Positions 44,635-57,225 of a stretch of DNA of 64,000 nucleotides are shown here, piece by piece (the first letter of the stretch is position 1; each line of letters starts with the position of its first letter). The notes under the pieces were generated by a model. The model did not search any database and was not told the DNA's origin. It saw only the letters and a list, made by a program, of their open reading frames with translations. A program made the position numbers and the translations under genes. The DNA is from Hypomyces perniciosus (Eukaryota > Ascomycota > Sordariomycetes > Hypocreales > Hypocreaceae): assembly GCA_008477525.1 (NCBI GenBank), contig SPDT01000010.1, forward strand, positions 2,728,001 through 2,792,000. Reading direction: 5' to 3'.

Positions 44635-47600
44635 CTAGCTACCTAGCCCCAGGTCAATAACTCCATTTATTAGCTCATCCGTATCCTTCGCCTCTTCTAG
44701 ACGTTCATTATTAATAGCCATCTCATTCTCAGGAATAACCCATTCGTCATCGCTTTCCTGGCTAATATCTCCATCATCTTCGTCTCCACTACCTCTGCTA
44801 TCGCGACAGGGGGCCATTTCCAGCATACCCCGAGAGCCAGCGGCAGCCGAGACAAAGAAAGAATGGTCCTCCTGTAGAGTTTGACGTTGACAGACGAAGC
44901 CTATAGGCGTATGCATGATATCATGCGTCTGGCGCCGATGGGCAAGCCATTCTTGCAAAAAGATGAGAGGTTGCTTGATTGGTAGTCCGCAAGAGACCGA
45001 AGGTGCACCGCCAGATAAGTTCTGATCCTCAGCAATACCCAGCCAGGAGAGGAGGGGTTTGTACTCAGAATAGCCAAAGTACAGTCGTCCGGCGACAACG
45101 CCAATTTCAATTGCCAGCCAGTGAGGGAACAAATGTCCCTTCTCCCAGGACGGGACAGTGAAGTAAGTGAGAGTATTGAAGATCTGCATTGACTTTGTCA
45201 CTGGTGCTGCGTCGCTTAGTAGCTAGACCTGGGACTTATCCAGCTTTCGCAGCATCGAGATAAGGGCTTCGGTTTCTTCAGGAATAACGATGAGAGCCGT
45301 CTGTGATAATGGGCTCCAGAGAATCCATTCGACGGGTCGCTGCATGCAAGGTCAGGGACATGAGCCTCGTTCAACAATGCGGTAAGTTACCTACCAAGAT
45401 GTTTTTGTCTGTCCCGAACCTGTCGCGGACGATTGTGTTGGCAAACTCCCTTGACACAAAAAGCTTAGAAGTCGTCTGCTTAACCCCAAACTTCAGTCCA
45501 ATTTTTGTGATGCCGAGGAATTCAAAGACCTGCAAGAAAGGCCCATCGACTTCTAGAGCGCCAGTCACGACGAACCGTTTGATAGAAGCATGAAGGCCAG
45601 GGAAAGACAACGGGGCATAGCGCAAAGTCTTTTGGACATATCGAAACTTCTCTACCTCGAACTCGACTTCTCTTTCTTGCTCGACTTCCATGAATGCCGA
45701 TGCGGGGGTTGACCTGCGATCCGAGGGGGGAGGCTTTTTCTGTTCAAGATCGAGAGCAAAGGCCTGTAGCTGGGGCAAGTCAAGTTGAAGGGGCTCCGAG
45801 TCTGAAGCCGGGACCTTCAGTCCGTAAAGGTGATCGAGAGTCTGCTGTTCCTGTTGTCGTACAACTTCGAGGACTTTTGTCAGATCACGTTCGTTGGTGA
45901 GGAAATTGGAGTGCTTCCACAAAGTGTTCATGCGACGACAGAAGTCAACGCCCTGCGCAATATGGAGTGACATCATCTGCTCATTGGACTTGCAACTTTG
46001 CTCGAGCAGCCAACGAACAACGTCGATCGAGGTTACAGACGAGGGCTTCGGTTGGCCTCCAGCGTGGTTCGTCCGCAGGTCAAGAATGCTTCGATACACC
46101 TCTGGAGGTGCGATGAAAGCCACCGACTGTGTCGAACCTAACTGTCGTAACCTCATTGCCGCTACCTTGGTCAGTATGGTATATTGCCTACGCATAGAAA
46201 AGAACACTAACCTTGCACTGTTTGATCCTTTGTCTGACCAAGGCCTAGGGTTACCGCCCCCTTTGCCCGAGCCTGGAGCTTGCGGTCTGTGCCCCGAGTA
46301 TGTCCTCCGTCAATGTAGACGACACACTTGTTTAGGTTGTCAGCAAAATGGCTCGCAAGAAGAGGCATCGGAACCTTCTGGAAACGTGCCCGAACTAAGA
46401 TCTGACTGTTGGGGCCAAAATAGACAGCACCCGCAGCTTCAGTGTCGATTTCAAGCCCGGCTCCAGCGACGTCGTAATTCTTCATCTCCAAAATGTGCGC
46501 GCCCGCATCAATCAGGATACGGATACCCTTGTCATGAAGAAGCCTCAGTATACCAGTTTCTGTCAAGCGATGGCCATCCTCATCGGCAGCTTGATGACAC
46601 TTCCGGTTTTTCTCCTCTAAAAGATAGCACAGTACTTCAGCGTTTGTCTGGAGGAGGCTTGGCAGGTCGTCCTGTTTGATCGTCCCAGGCAGCATTCTCA
46701 TGTTATCGTTTGTGCCGCTGAAGCCTGTCGTCAGGTTCCGCATGGAAGAGGCTAACCTGGGCGAGCTGTCACTGGTTATGAGCGGTATGTCCCAGCCAGA
46801 TGCCTGAAGCTTGACACTGAACTGCTTGGCATGAACCGGGAACACAAAGGTGCTCATGTAGTCGTTCAAGACATCCCGGCCAAACCGCAAGTGTCTCCAC
46901 AGCTCATTCATGTGCGTTTCATCTTCTGAATTCACAAGGTTCCAGTGCTGAAGAGTTGTCGGTAAGGAATCGCAGCCATGAATCCAGCGATCATACTGCG
47001 CTGCCGGGTCAACCACTCGCTCCAGGCTCTGGGCAATTTGGTGCTTTGTCAGCCCTGTATAATAGAATGCAAGACATGTAAGAATGAGGGCAGTATCTGG
47101 GTGGCTGTACTCAGCCGTCTCTGAGGGGACGCCTTTGGCCTCAAAAGGCACCGCGATGGGCGCTCGATCGGGGTGGAGACCATACTGGACATTCCAGCGC
47201 TTCTTCAGGCAAAGCAGCATAATGCGCCGGGAAATCAGGCCGCGGAGGAGGTGAAGATTCTTTGACCCAAAGAGGTCGCCTGTCAAGAAATTCGCTGCCC
47301 TTTGCCAGGTGGACGCTGGGACATCGATGCCGCGAATAATTTGCTCCATGTCCTGGCGAGCGGATACAGAAGTTGGGTCCTCCAGCTGCAGCATAGACAG
47401 GCGACCCTCACAGAAGTCATTGATCAGCAAGTTATTCAGAGCATCCTCAGAGTCAGGTTGAAGAAAATGGATGATGGGGTAGCCTTGATGCCGTCGAACA
47501 ACCTCAACCCCATCCCAGAACCTTTTCTCCAGAAGTGAGGCGTGACCTTTGACAAAGGACAGAAGCTCTTCGATTATGTACCAGCGGTGAGGATGACCAT

Positions 47601-50600
47601 CAACCGTTGTTTGGGGGCCACTGGGGTATATCAGCTGCGTTTTTGCGGATAAGGTGAAGTCCGACTCTTCCAAAATATCACGGCATGATCTATCTACCCA
47701 CCGTTGAATATCGATCATTTGCCTGGCTTCTTGGAGTTGATGATCCGCCAGCCGCTGCAGGCCGCTCAGTTTGAACGATAGGGTATGCTCAGGGAGGCAA
47801 AGCATAACGCCTCCGGAATCCAAAGTATCCTGACGGATGCCCTGGTACCGGTCGAGTGTTTCCATGTCTGCAGGCCATCGTCGTGCGAAGGGAATGTGTC
47901 GGACTATACGCCCAACAATTCCACCAAGACGGCTTTGAATGACTTGTGCGGTCTGAAACAACAGGGTCTGGGGACAATCAGCCTACAGCGCCTCTTGTCT
48001 GCTAGCGTGATCACAGCCATGGGCATGATGCAAGATGTCTTGCCTGTATACCGAGTTAGCATCTGATCACTCAACACCTAAAAACGCAGGGTAACTAGCT
48101 GACCTTGTCCCATGTTCATTTGAAGAACAGAGTTGTATCCAGAGGATGGGGAGATAATGGCCCTGGCCACATTGACCTGTGGTGCTCGGATGAGAATATC
48201 GTTGTTCATCTCCAAAAGGAGCCATTCCGGATGGTCAAGAAGGCTCCAGTTCGAATGGCCTTCGTGGCGCCACTCCTCAAGAAAACGCCGTTCGTCATAG
48301 TGGAGCCTTGCGTCCCTCATGCGAAGAAAACGTTGAAGTTTCGTGATGAGGAGTCCATACTGAACCAGAGCCTCTTTCATCCTGCTCCCTAGATGTATAA
48401 CCATGTCGTTACGTAGCTGCTCAAGGAGCGCCACTGATGAAAGGCAGGGCCACAGATTGCTGGTAACAAGCCATACGTAGCTGCCCTCATCCCGAGACAA
48501 GGAAAGTCGAATACTTTCAACGTGGTTGTGCAAGGCCCATTGGGCCTCGGAGAGCTCGACGTTAATATTTTCTATACGTGGAATCGTATCCTGTCGTCGG
48601 GGCGTCATGCGATCCTTGGCAGATGCCGCAAGCGACTCCTGAAGATCTTTTCCGTATTGCTGTCGTGTTACATTTGCTGAAACTGCAAAGGGTTCGACGA
48701 TCCCGTGTAGAATAGAAACCTCCTTCGATAGAGACGGGAGTAGAGGAAGATGATGGAGATCCCCCAAACTTCCCAACTGAGAGGTCTGAGACGGCTTGAT
48801 CGTCGCAACCATGGCAGCTTTGCTAGTCTCACAGCCACAGTCGTACGCTTTAGTCGTCAAATCAGCCGTGAGTTGTGGTATCTGATAGTGGTTCCGTATG
48901 GGACACGAGCCTATAGCCGCAAAAACCTGGGGAGTTGAGCCCCAGATGCGTGTTTGCTCCTCATGCACAGCCGTGCCTTGTTGCTCTGACAAATCTCCCG
49001 CTACCTTTTCCACCTGACGAATGTATATGGACAAGCTGTGGTTGCGCGAAAGCCTTTCCAACTCGGGCTCCAAGCACGCCCAGGCTTTGGTTAAGTCGAC
49101 GTACTCTAGTTCTAGCTCATCAGCCAATTCCTGGAACTCGCTGACGGAGCTGGGAGCTGCGGGCCATATGTTCGTCAGCCAAGCTGCGACTTGTCTTGCC
49201 TCTTCCAATAGCTTTGAGACGTACCGGGAGGATTCAGGGGGCTTCATGCCGCGTGTCCGATTCCTCTTCCAGAAACGAGAAATGAACGATTGATAAGAAG
49301 ACTGGTTGGTCATTATGAGTTTTCTCAGTTGGTCTCTCTGTGGCCCCTCGGATACGTGGAAACCAGTGAACAACGGATACTGTGGAGGCTCGATGTCCCA
49401 GAGAGCGACGTGTTTGGCGTGTGCTACAAGCCACTTCACCATTCTCATGTCAGTTCGCTTCCCGAATGCCAGCAAGGCGAGCATAAAGCAAACGCTGTAG
49501 CATGTTTGTGAGCTAGGCGAACGACAGGACTGGACGAAAGAGCCCCAAGAAAGCGACGGTTCAGTGTCTAGAAGCATTTCAATGTCCAGCACTGTCGAGG
49601 CCTGCCGGAAAACCCCGATTACGTCACTGTTCTCCAAAAGATGTCCCAGATTTGTGAGTTTAGGGGCTCCAGGAGCTCTTTCGCGTAGTGCTTTGACGGT
49701 TCGGTACACTTGACAGCTCTCCTTTGAGCTGGAGCTGCGGTCTTGGGGGTTGTAGAGAGCGTCTTGAGCCGCTAGGGATAGAATAGTTGAATCTGGAAGA
49801 CACTTGATGCGTTCATAGATCTGTCGGCGAATAACGCCCCGAAGAGTCAGATGTTCCATGTTGATATCGCCAAAGTTTGCTATACTCTGTCCCTCGGCTG
49901 TCATCTGGAAAGTCGCCAACTTTTGGGATTGCTGAAGGATGCTAGCGACTAGGACAGCTAGCTCTTCATGCTGTATGGTCATGGTTAAACCGGTGTCCCA
50001 CGCCACGTTCTGGTAGAGCTTCATTCCCGAGGGGTAGTAAAGTCTCCGTGACCTGAGGGACTGAAATACAGATAAGATTTTTTGTGGATGGCCCTGCAGC
50101 GGTGTCCACGGCTGGCTGTATGCCGACTTGAGGCAATGGTGTGCCTCTTCGGTTCCAGTGCGCCCAGTGAGCCCATCTGGAATAGGAAAAAACGTAACGG
50201 CGTGTAGGAGCGCCTTGAGGTAAAGGAGCCGGGGCTCAGGAGGACAGTTGAGTCTGCCCAAAAGCTGGTCAACAGTAAAACGCGCATAGGTTCCGTCGTT
50301 ATTGATCATGACCGAGACGTGCATTCCTCTTTTCTCCTAAGAGAATTCACCAATTGGGACAAGTATACTCTTGCGGTCGGGGTTAGCGACGCCTCGTAGG
50401 ACGATTTTGCTTGAGAGACCGTAAAGCGTGTCAGCATCTTGCGCAGGGTCGACCTCGGAGTGCAGCTGGTGGGACTCAAGTAACCCTTTAGTGTTGACGA
50501 AGAAGCTCATCTCCAGACGTTTCATCTCAACGAACAAGCGGCCATCAGCAAGTGATTGATAGATCGTCAATTTATCCGCATCCTCAAAGTCTCGGAAGAT

Positions 50601-51236
50601 GGCAGCAATCTGGCCCGCTACCTCGGAACGTGGCTCGACCAAGCAGATACCTGACTTATTATACCCATCCCTAGTAATTCGTCCTCGAAGACCATGGTGT
50701 TTTGAGCCTCTATTTCTAATGGCAACCCGCTTGCGAATATCAAGTACCCAGTTTGACGGCCTTTGTGACCATATTCGTGGTTTTCGACGCATCTCGAGTT
50801 CACCATTGTATAAGTTGAGCCAGTGTGTGCAGTCATCGACAAGTCCAGCAGGTAGATCTGTCGCCGAGGGGCCTTTGAAAACGGTGCGTGGAACATGCTC
50901 GAGAAGAGAACCCTTGAACTTTGCCCGGATGACAACTTTTCCATCCCTGAAGCCGAAATGAATTTGGTGACGCTCAATATCACTTAAGAGTTGGTATTCC
51001 ATCCCTGCAAGACCAGACGAGCGTGTAAGCAAGTGCTGCCGTCCAAGAAGTTCCTGAATATACGGATTTTCTCTCATCTCCAATGGCAGCCTGCCGAGGG
51101 GCTTCCCATCCACAAGCAAATGTCCTTGCAGCGGGTGATAATGAACAACTTGCGAAGCCGTCGATCTTGTCCGGGCAATGTTCGAGACAATCCACCCGGT
51201 AGATGAATGCGACAGAAACTTCCACTTGGAGTACGG
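44635..51236 (-). pseudogene. Large DUF3638/DUF3645 protein gene (annotated elsewhere as ubiquitinyl hydrolase), 5'-truncated and broken
   Basis: Exons on the minus strand are 51,236-48,104, 48,043-46,212, 46,161-45,395 and 45,339-44,635 (introns 60, 50 and 55 bp), about 2,145 codons. Family members are about 3,000 residues, so the N-terminal third is missing. The first readable exon begins just after an ATATAG acceptor-like site at 51,237-51,240, with no ATG. Motifs in order: V-H-Y-H-P-L-Q-G-H-L-L-V-D-G; L-T-G-R-T-G-T-E-E-A; M-N-M-G-Q-G-K-T-S (P-loop-like, DUF3638, split by intron 1); I-D-A-G-A-H-I-L-E-M; Y-I-D-G-G-H-T-R-G-T-D and A-V-T-L-G-L-G-Q-T-K-D (DUF3645); and Q-S-V-A-F-I-A-P-P-E-V. 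Lesions: in-frame TAG at 50,337-50,339; loss of one base near 47,962-47,972 inside 'VPRP-LLFQTAQ'; in-frame TAG at 45,223-45,225 within V-x-L-L-S-D-A-A-P-V. Biochemical function of the family is poorly established. Confidence 0.8.
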
Positions 51237-53862
51237 CTATATTCCCGCAGTGGATCGGCATCAGACCCGACAGCACTTAGATCATCACGTCAGAACCGTG
51301 CCGAGTCAGTTGACAATAGTAACCGCGAGGTGGGTAGCAAGCTGGGCAGCAGGTTCTCACAAGAGGCGCTTCGGGTCCTCGATGGCTGGCTGTCATCCAA
51401 CCATCGCCACCCCTTTCCCAACGATGAGGAGAAAGAGAACGAGAACCTGGCTCGACAAACTGGCCTTAACAAGACGCAGATTACCAACTGGGTGGCAAAC
51501 GCTCGTCGCAGAGGAAAGGTCCGGGCTCCTCAATTCACCCCAGCGAGTCAACACGAGTGTGCCAATGGCCTCGACATTACCTGGACAGGAACTCCCGCCA
51601 TAAGACAGATGAACCCAATGGAGCGATGGGCGCACTCTCCACCTGAACTCGAACCTGCTTCTGTCACTGCCATTGCCAAGGCCGCATCGTCCTCGACCTT
51701 CTCAGCCAGCCTTCTCAGCCCGCTGGCCAGCTACGGGCACACTGACGACGGATCAGTGCGCTCTGTCGGTCGTCTCTCATCCACTAGCAGCTCGGGAATA
51801 CCAATTTCCAGTCATGGTTCATTTTCCTCCTCAGTCTCCTATAAATCTCGTGGGCCTTGGGGATCTTTTGACTCATTCGGAGACCGAGGACGGCGTCGTC
51901 GCCGGCGACCAGCCATCAGTTCTACCGCCATGCGGCCGCCCGTAAATGCCTTCCAATGCACTTTCTGTACCCAAACTTTCAGGACTAATCATGACTGGCA
52001 CAGGCATGAGAAATCGCTGCATCTGTCTCTTGAGCGGTGGGTCCGCGCGCTAGACGGACCGACTCAATTCAACGCCGAATGGGATTGTCCAGCATGTGTG
52101 TACTGCGGGCTGAAGAACCCATCACCAGAACACGCCGAACAGCATCATCACTCCATCTGCGCTGAGAGGTCGCTGGAAGAGAGGACGTTCTACAGGAAAG
52201 ACCATCTGCGTCAACACCTGAAACTTGTTCATGATGTCAAGTTTCAAAGCTGGTCGATGGAAGAGTGGAAGGTGGCCAAGTCGGAAATCCGGTCCCGATT
52301 TGGTTTCTGCAGCGTCGTGATGGATTCTTGGAGTATTCGGGTGGAACACCTAGCCAAGAATTTCAAGGACGGGAAGTCCATGGTCGACTGGACGGGTGAC
52401 TGGGGCTTTGAAGAGGAAGTGTTGGGGATTGTCGAAAACGCAATGCCACCCTGTAAGGTCTCTCGCCTATTCACTGGAGTCCACTGACTGAGAGCAAATA
52501 TAGCCCTTATCCACGATGAACGAAACAGCCTTAACCCATATGAAGCTTCCAAAGATGAGGTCAGGTATGGGAAAACATTGGAGGATCATATGAAATTGTG
52601 GGTTATCGATTACATCAACGATCGAGTCGTGGCCGGCGTCACTCCTACTGACGACGAGCTGCTTATTGAAGCTCGGAGGATCATGAAGAAGACCGATACG
52701 GAAGACACTTCGCCTAAAGAACCCGATATCTCGGAGTTTAGACGCAGGGCGGGTCTACCTCTAAGCTCTGAGATAACGCGCGAACACATCCAGTCAATGG
52801 GTGACAGGACCATTGACAATAGCACTCACAATTCCTACAGACTGCAACGAGGACCGGAGGATTGGATTCAGCTTCAACGTGCTGCTAGGGAAATATTATT
52901 AGACAAGGGGATACAATGTAAGGCACGCCTCATTGACTATGGCAACCACGACCCTTGGAATCAGACTGTCCTTGATGATCTGAGTAACCTCAATGCCCTC
53001 AAACACCAGAATAGCCTCGCGCCTTCATATGACGGCGCTCTATCAATACTGCCTGGAATAGGCGATTTGACACCCGATCATCAATCCAATGATGGAATAG
53101 CCAGTGCTATCCATTCTCCTCGAACATTGCACTGGGACCTCGTCGATAAGGGCACTGGTCTCAAAACTTCTCTGAGTACAAATGACGGTCCGTCAGCCTC
53201 TCCTCTGGAAACACCACTACATAATGTATTCCAGAGCCAACCATCGTGCAACGCAAACCCTGTGCAGCCATTGGGATATTTTCTGAGCGACGCGAATTGC
53301 TACGAGAGACTGGAGAAAGAACTCGCTCGATTTGTGATTAGTTGTCAAAGCTCGAACAACCCTCTTCAACATGTATGTTTGTACTGCCTGCTTTCCTACT
53401 CCCCCCCCCCGCCTCTGTATTCTGCTCACGCGAGCTAGAAGACGGACTGAACGCCTATGTCGAGGAATGCAATATAATGCTCTGCATTCCCACAGATAAC
53501 GATCTGCGAGCTAAGGCGAGATCCTCGGCGTTACGCGCACCGCTGCAGACGAGCCGAAGCTCCTCGAGAGTTTCAAAGCCATGCACGTGCTCTGGCGTAC
53601 ACAGGGGAACGATAATGACAAAACTACACTGAGCCAGCAGTCCAACTACAGCATACCGAACACCAGAGGCGATGTGAACATACTTGCGACTTGCGATCAG
53701 CAAATAGACGCGGTAGAACTCACTACCGAGTTCTTAGCTGGACTGGGAGCAACTGTAGGAGAAGATGTGGCCATGAAGGTGATCGATGAGTTAGGAAATC
53801 TAGATTCGCAGCTAGATGCAGATATTGGGTTTGAGAAGATCTTAGGAGCTGGCAGTACATAA
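51207..53862 (+). CDS. Homeobox (TALE/KN) and C2H2 zinc-finger transcription factor gene, with a 3' frame loss
   Basis: Exons are 51,207-52,452, 52,504-53,372 and 53,435-53,862 (introns 51 and 62 bp). The ATG at 51,207 is the only one upstream of the homeodomain in this frame. The KN homeodomain is at residues 49-104: it has the P-F-P-N-D-E-E-K loop and W-V-A-N-A-R-R-R recognition helix. A basic R-G-R-R-R-R-R-R stretch (about 228-235) may be a nuclear signal. C2H2 finger 1 is C251-x2-C254-x12-H267-x4-H272; further Cys/His pairs follow to about residue 342. Downstream are two clear P-T-D-x-D/E-L modules (G-V-T-P-T-D-D-E-L-L-I-E-A-R-R-I and C-I-P-T-D-N-D-L-R-A-K-A-R) and a third, weaker one around 'NHDPWNQT'. 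The last exon shows a one-base loss near 53,518-53,522: 'KAR' should continue 'ILGVTRTAADEPKLLESF', found one frame over and open to TAA at 53,860. Such factors regulate genes in the nucleus; targets unknown. Confidence 0.8.
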
Positions 53863-54170
53863 TTTCATCCCCTTCATAACGTAGCACGCGAAACAGTATT
53901 TTGGGAGACCTCAGCTATCCCATGTACAATCGTGGTTCATCTTCTGGGGAGCTGTTGGAATACAACTTCTATCACGGCACACAGAACAGCGGGTCAAGGT
54001 GATATCTTTGTTACGCCTTGAACAAGGCAAGAAGCTATAAGAATGTGGTTCGAAGGTGTAGGACCAGGTCATCACGTGAGGACGCACGTAATGCTGATGA
54101 GTCATCAGAGGGCAGGTTTGGTGCCGTAACAGTACCCCCCCCTTTCAAAGTCCATTTGCCCCTAAATGGC
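53863..54170. other. Intergenic, no gene seen, up to the AT-rich border
   Basis: About 300 bp of normal composition after the homeobox gene. A C-run and a CCCCTAAATGG word lie at 54,136-54,166, and the RIP-type composition begins immediately after. Confidence 0.5.
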
Positions 54171-57100
54171 TATTCTAAGGCTATATATATTCCAATCCTC
54201 CTATTATATCAATTCTATTATAAATATCTGCTGCATCGCAGGTCTAGCTAATCGGTTATCTTCCTCTTTTTAACCTAGGCAGGCAGGCTAGGCTTATTAG
54301 GGTTTTTTATATAGTATTTTAATAGGGCAGCGTTTTATCCTTTTAAGTCTTTCGCGGGTTGCCAGCTTAATATATAGTATTTCTAGGCTATATAATAATA
54401 TAGGCTATCTTTATTATAGCAGCTAAAGATTTTATTAAATTCCTACTTTTCTATAACTTTATTTATTTTATTATCTCTTTTAAAGATTTATCTTTATATA
54501 TTTTTATTCTTTTATTTATTAATAGTATTTTATTTTAATTAATATATTTATTAGTTTACTTTATTAACTGCTAGTAATTTAAAAACAGAGTTATAAAATA
54601 TAAAGAAAATGTAAATATAGTTAAAGAGTTTAAGTTAATAAGCTTAAAAGTATATATTAAAGATTTTATATAAGCCTATTTATTTATTATTATTTTTTAT
54701 TAAGTAGTTTATTTTAAAGTATTTAATCTTTAAGTATAGCTTTTCGCTAACTGTAAATTAATATAAATATTTTTTTAATATATTAGCTGCAGCTTTATAT
54801 TATATAATTAATTATATTATAAAGGCTTTTAATTTATTTAAGATTTATTAAAAACGCTTAACTATAATATTTATTTTATAAAAACTCTTTTTTTAAATAA
54901 TAAATAAGGTTAGTAAATAAAGGTTTAAAGGTTTAACTTTTAAGTATAAGTAAAAACTATAATTTATAAAAAATAGTAAAGTTTTTATTATTTTAAATAT
55001 TTAATTATTTTAAATAAACTTTGTAAATAATAATTAATTAATTTAATTATTTTAATAAAAACTTATAAATTATTTAAAATACTGCTTTACTTTTATATTT
55101 AATTATTTAATTTAGCTATTAGTTCTTATATAATAGGCTAAAAATATTTAAAGTAAATTTTCAATTATTAAAATAACTGCTTTTAAAATTTAAATATAAA
55201 TTAAATACTTGAATTTAATATAATTATTTTTAAGGCTTTATATTAAATATAATGCATAAAAAAAGCCATTAATAAAATTTTTAATATTAAATATATAAAT
55301 AGCAATAAAATAGTATATCTTTATTAAGTAATATATTATAATAATAATACTTTTATAAATTAAGCTTTATTAATTATAGTTAAATAATAGTATAATGTAG
55401 TTTATTAAAATCTTACTTTAAGCTTAAAATAATATTAATAATAGTTTTAGACATTTTAAAAAAGTAAATTTATTTAATTTTATTTAAAAGTATAAGTTAT
55501 AACCTTTAATAAAAGTATTAATATTAAATAATATTTATAGCTATTAGTATATATAATTAAAAAAGTTTAGTGTTTTTATTTACTTTAAAGATCCTTTTAG
55601 TTTAAAAAAGTATATTTAATATGTTACTTATATTTTTACTTTATTTATTAATAAAAGGAAAAGTTATTTTTAATAATATATTTAATTACTATAGATTTAA
55701 AAGTCTTATATTATTGCCTTTAAATTGCTTTAAATACTTTTAAGCTATTATTAAATGTTTAAATTTTAAAGCATTTATATTATAATATCTACTATATTTA
55801 ATATTTTATAGGCTTTATTTATTATTTAATTAATTTATATCTTTAAGTTTAAAATTAAAGTATTAATTATTATAGTAAATTAGTTTTATTATTTATATTT
55901 TCTATAATATTAATATAAATATAAAGATTAAAGCAGCTTTTTAAAAGTAAAATTTCTTTTTTCTGTTAATTAGCTATTACTGTAATTTAACTTTATTAAA
56001 ATATTTTAAAACCTTTTATGTAATATATTAAACTTTATTACCTATAATATAAGCTAGTAAATAATCCAGAAATTATATTAAAAAGCTTTTTAAATTAATA
56101 GATTTATCTTTAATTTAATATTTCAATAGTTATAAAGTATTTTGAGTTTTTATAGTCTATAATAATTTTAAATTTATTTTTTATACTTTAAAGTTTAAAG
56201 TATGATTTTTTTAATAATTTAATAATAGCTAATAGTTTTTTATTATAAATCTTATAATTATATTTAATAAATAAATACTTTAATAAAAAGTATACTATTA
56301 ATTGTAAAATATTATCTTTATTATATTAAATGAAAAGACTATTAAATGCTTAATTTAAAGTATTTATTTTTAAGATTATTTTTTTATTTTAATTAAAAAA
56401 GGTAAAGATTAAGGCAATTATAAATTAAATTTTAAAACAGTTAAATGCACTAATATAAAATTCTATTTAATTCTATAGTATATCTTTTTAAAAGGCTATT
56501 TAAAGGTTTATAAATATTAAAAAACTCTTTAATAAACTACTAATAAAAATTTATAAAGCCTAGGAAGTATTAAAGTTTATAAAGGTTTAAAGGTTTCTTT
56601 TAACTTATAATTATAGTTATTTTTTTAAAGTTTATTTTAATACTAGTATCTATAATAATTAAGTTAAAGTATTTTATTTTTATTATTTTAAATTCGCGTT
56701 TTTTAATATTAATTTACAAACCTATATTTATTAATTTATTTATAACTTTTTATATATATTATTCATATTCCTTTTATATAATTAAATAAATTAAAATATT
56801 ATTAAAGTCGGCTATATAAATTTTATTAAATAAATTATATACAGTATAGTTAATATAATATTAAAAAGAAGCTAAAGTATTATAAAGATTAAAAGGTATA
56901 ATAAAGGTTTTAAATAATTTAAATTAAGTTATAAATACTATCTATTATTTATATCCCTTTATAATTTTAAGTTTATTAAAGGCAGCTATTATATCTAGTT
57001 TAATATCAAATTTAATATTATATATAATATTTAATATTTTTTAAATTAATAGTAAGAAATAGCAATTATTTATAATAATATTATTAAAGATTTAATAATT

Positions 57101-57225
57101 TTAATAAATATAAATGCTTTTTTTAAGTTTTATAATAAAAAGTAAAGGCGCAGTATATTTTACTTTAAATTCTTTAATAAATCTTTTAGCTAGGTTTTTA
57201 TTTAATTATTTTTAATAATTTAAAG
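54171..57225 (-). mobile_element. Decayed Ty3/gypsy element, downstream part (family C)
   Basis: The minus strand reads RNase H near 56,100-56,340 ('YNYKIYNKKLLAII' and 'IDYKN' remnants) and reverse transcriptase near 56,880-57,180 ('TAPLLFIIK', 'KLDIIAAFNKL', 'FKLFKTFIIPF' remnants). Frames are full of stops. The region ends with TAAAG at 57,221-57,225, the left target duplication of the nested family A element. No LTR for this element was found in the window; 54,171-56,100 has no readable domain. Confidence 0.6.

Noticed and set aside
45303..46679. Plus-strand frames of 96, 68 and 261 codons
   Set aside because: They are antisense shadows of the DUF3638 gene.
52485..52487. In-frame TGA in the homeobox gene
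   Set aside because: It lies inside a canonical 51-bp intron (GTAAGG to ATATAG, 52,453-52,503), so it is not a lesion.
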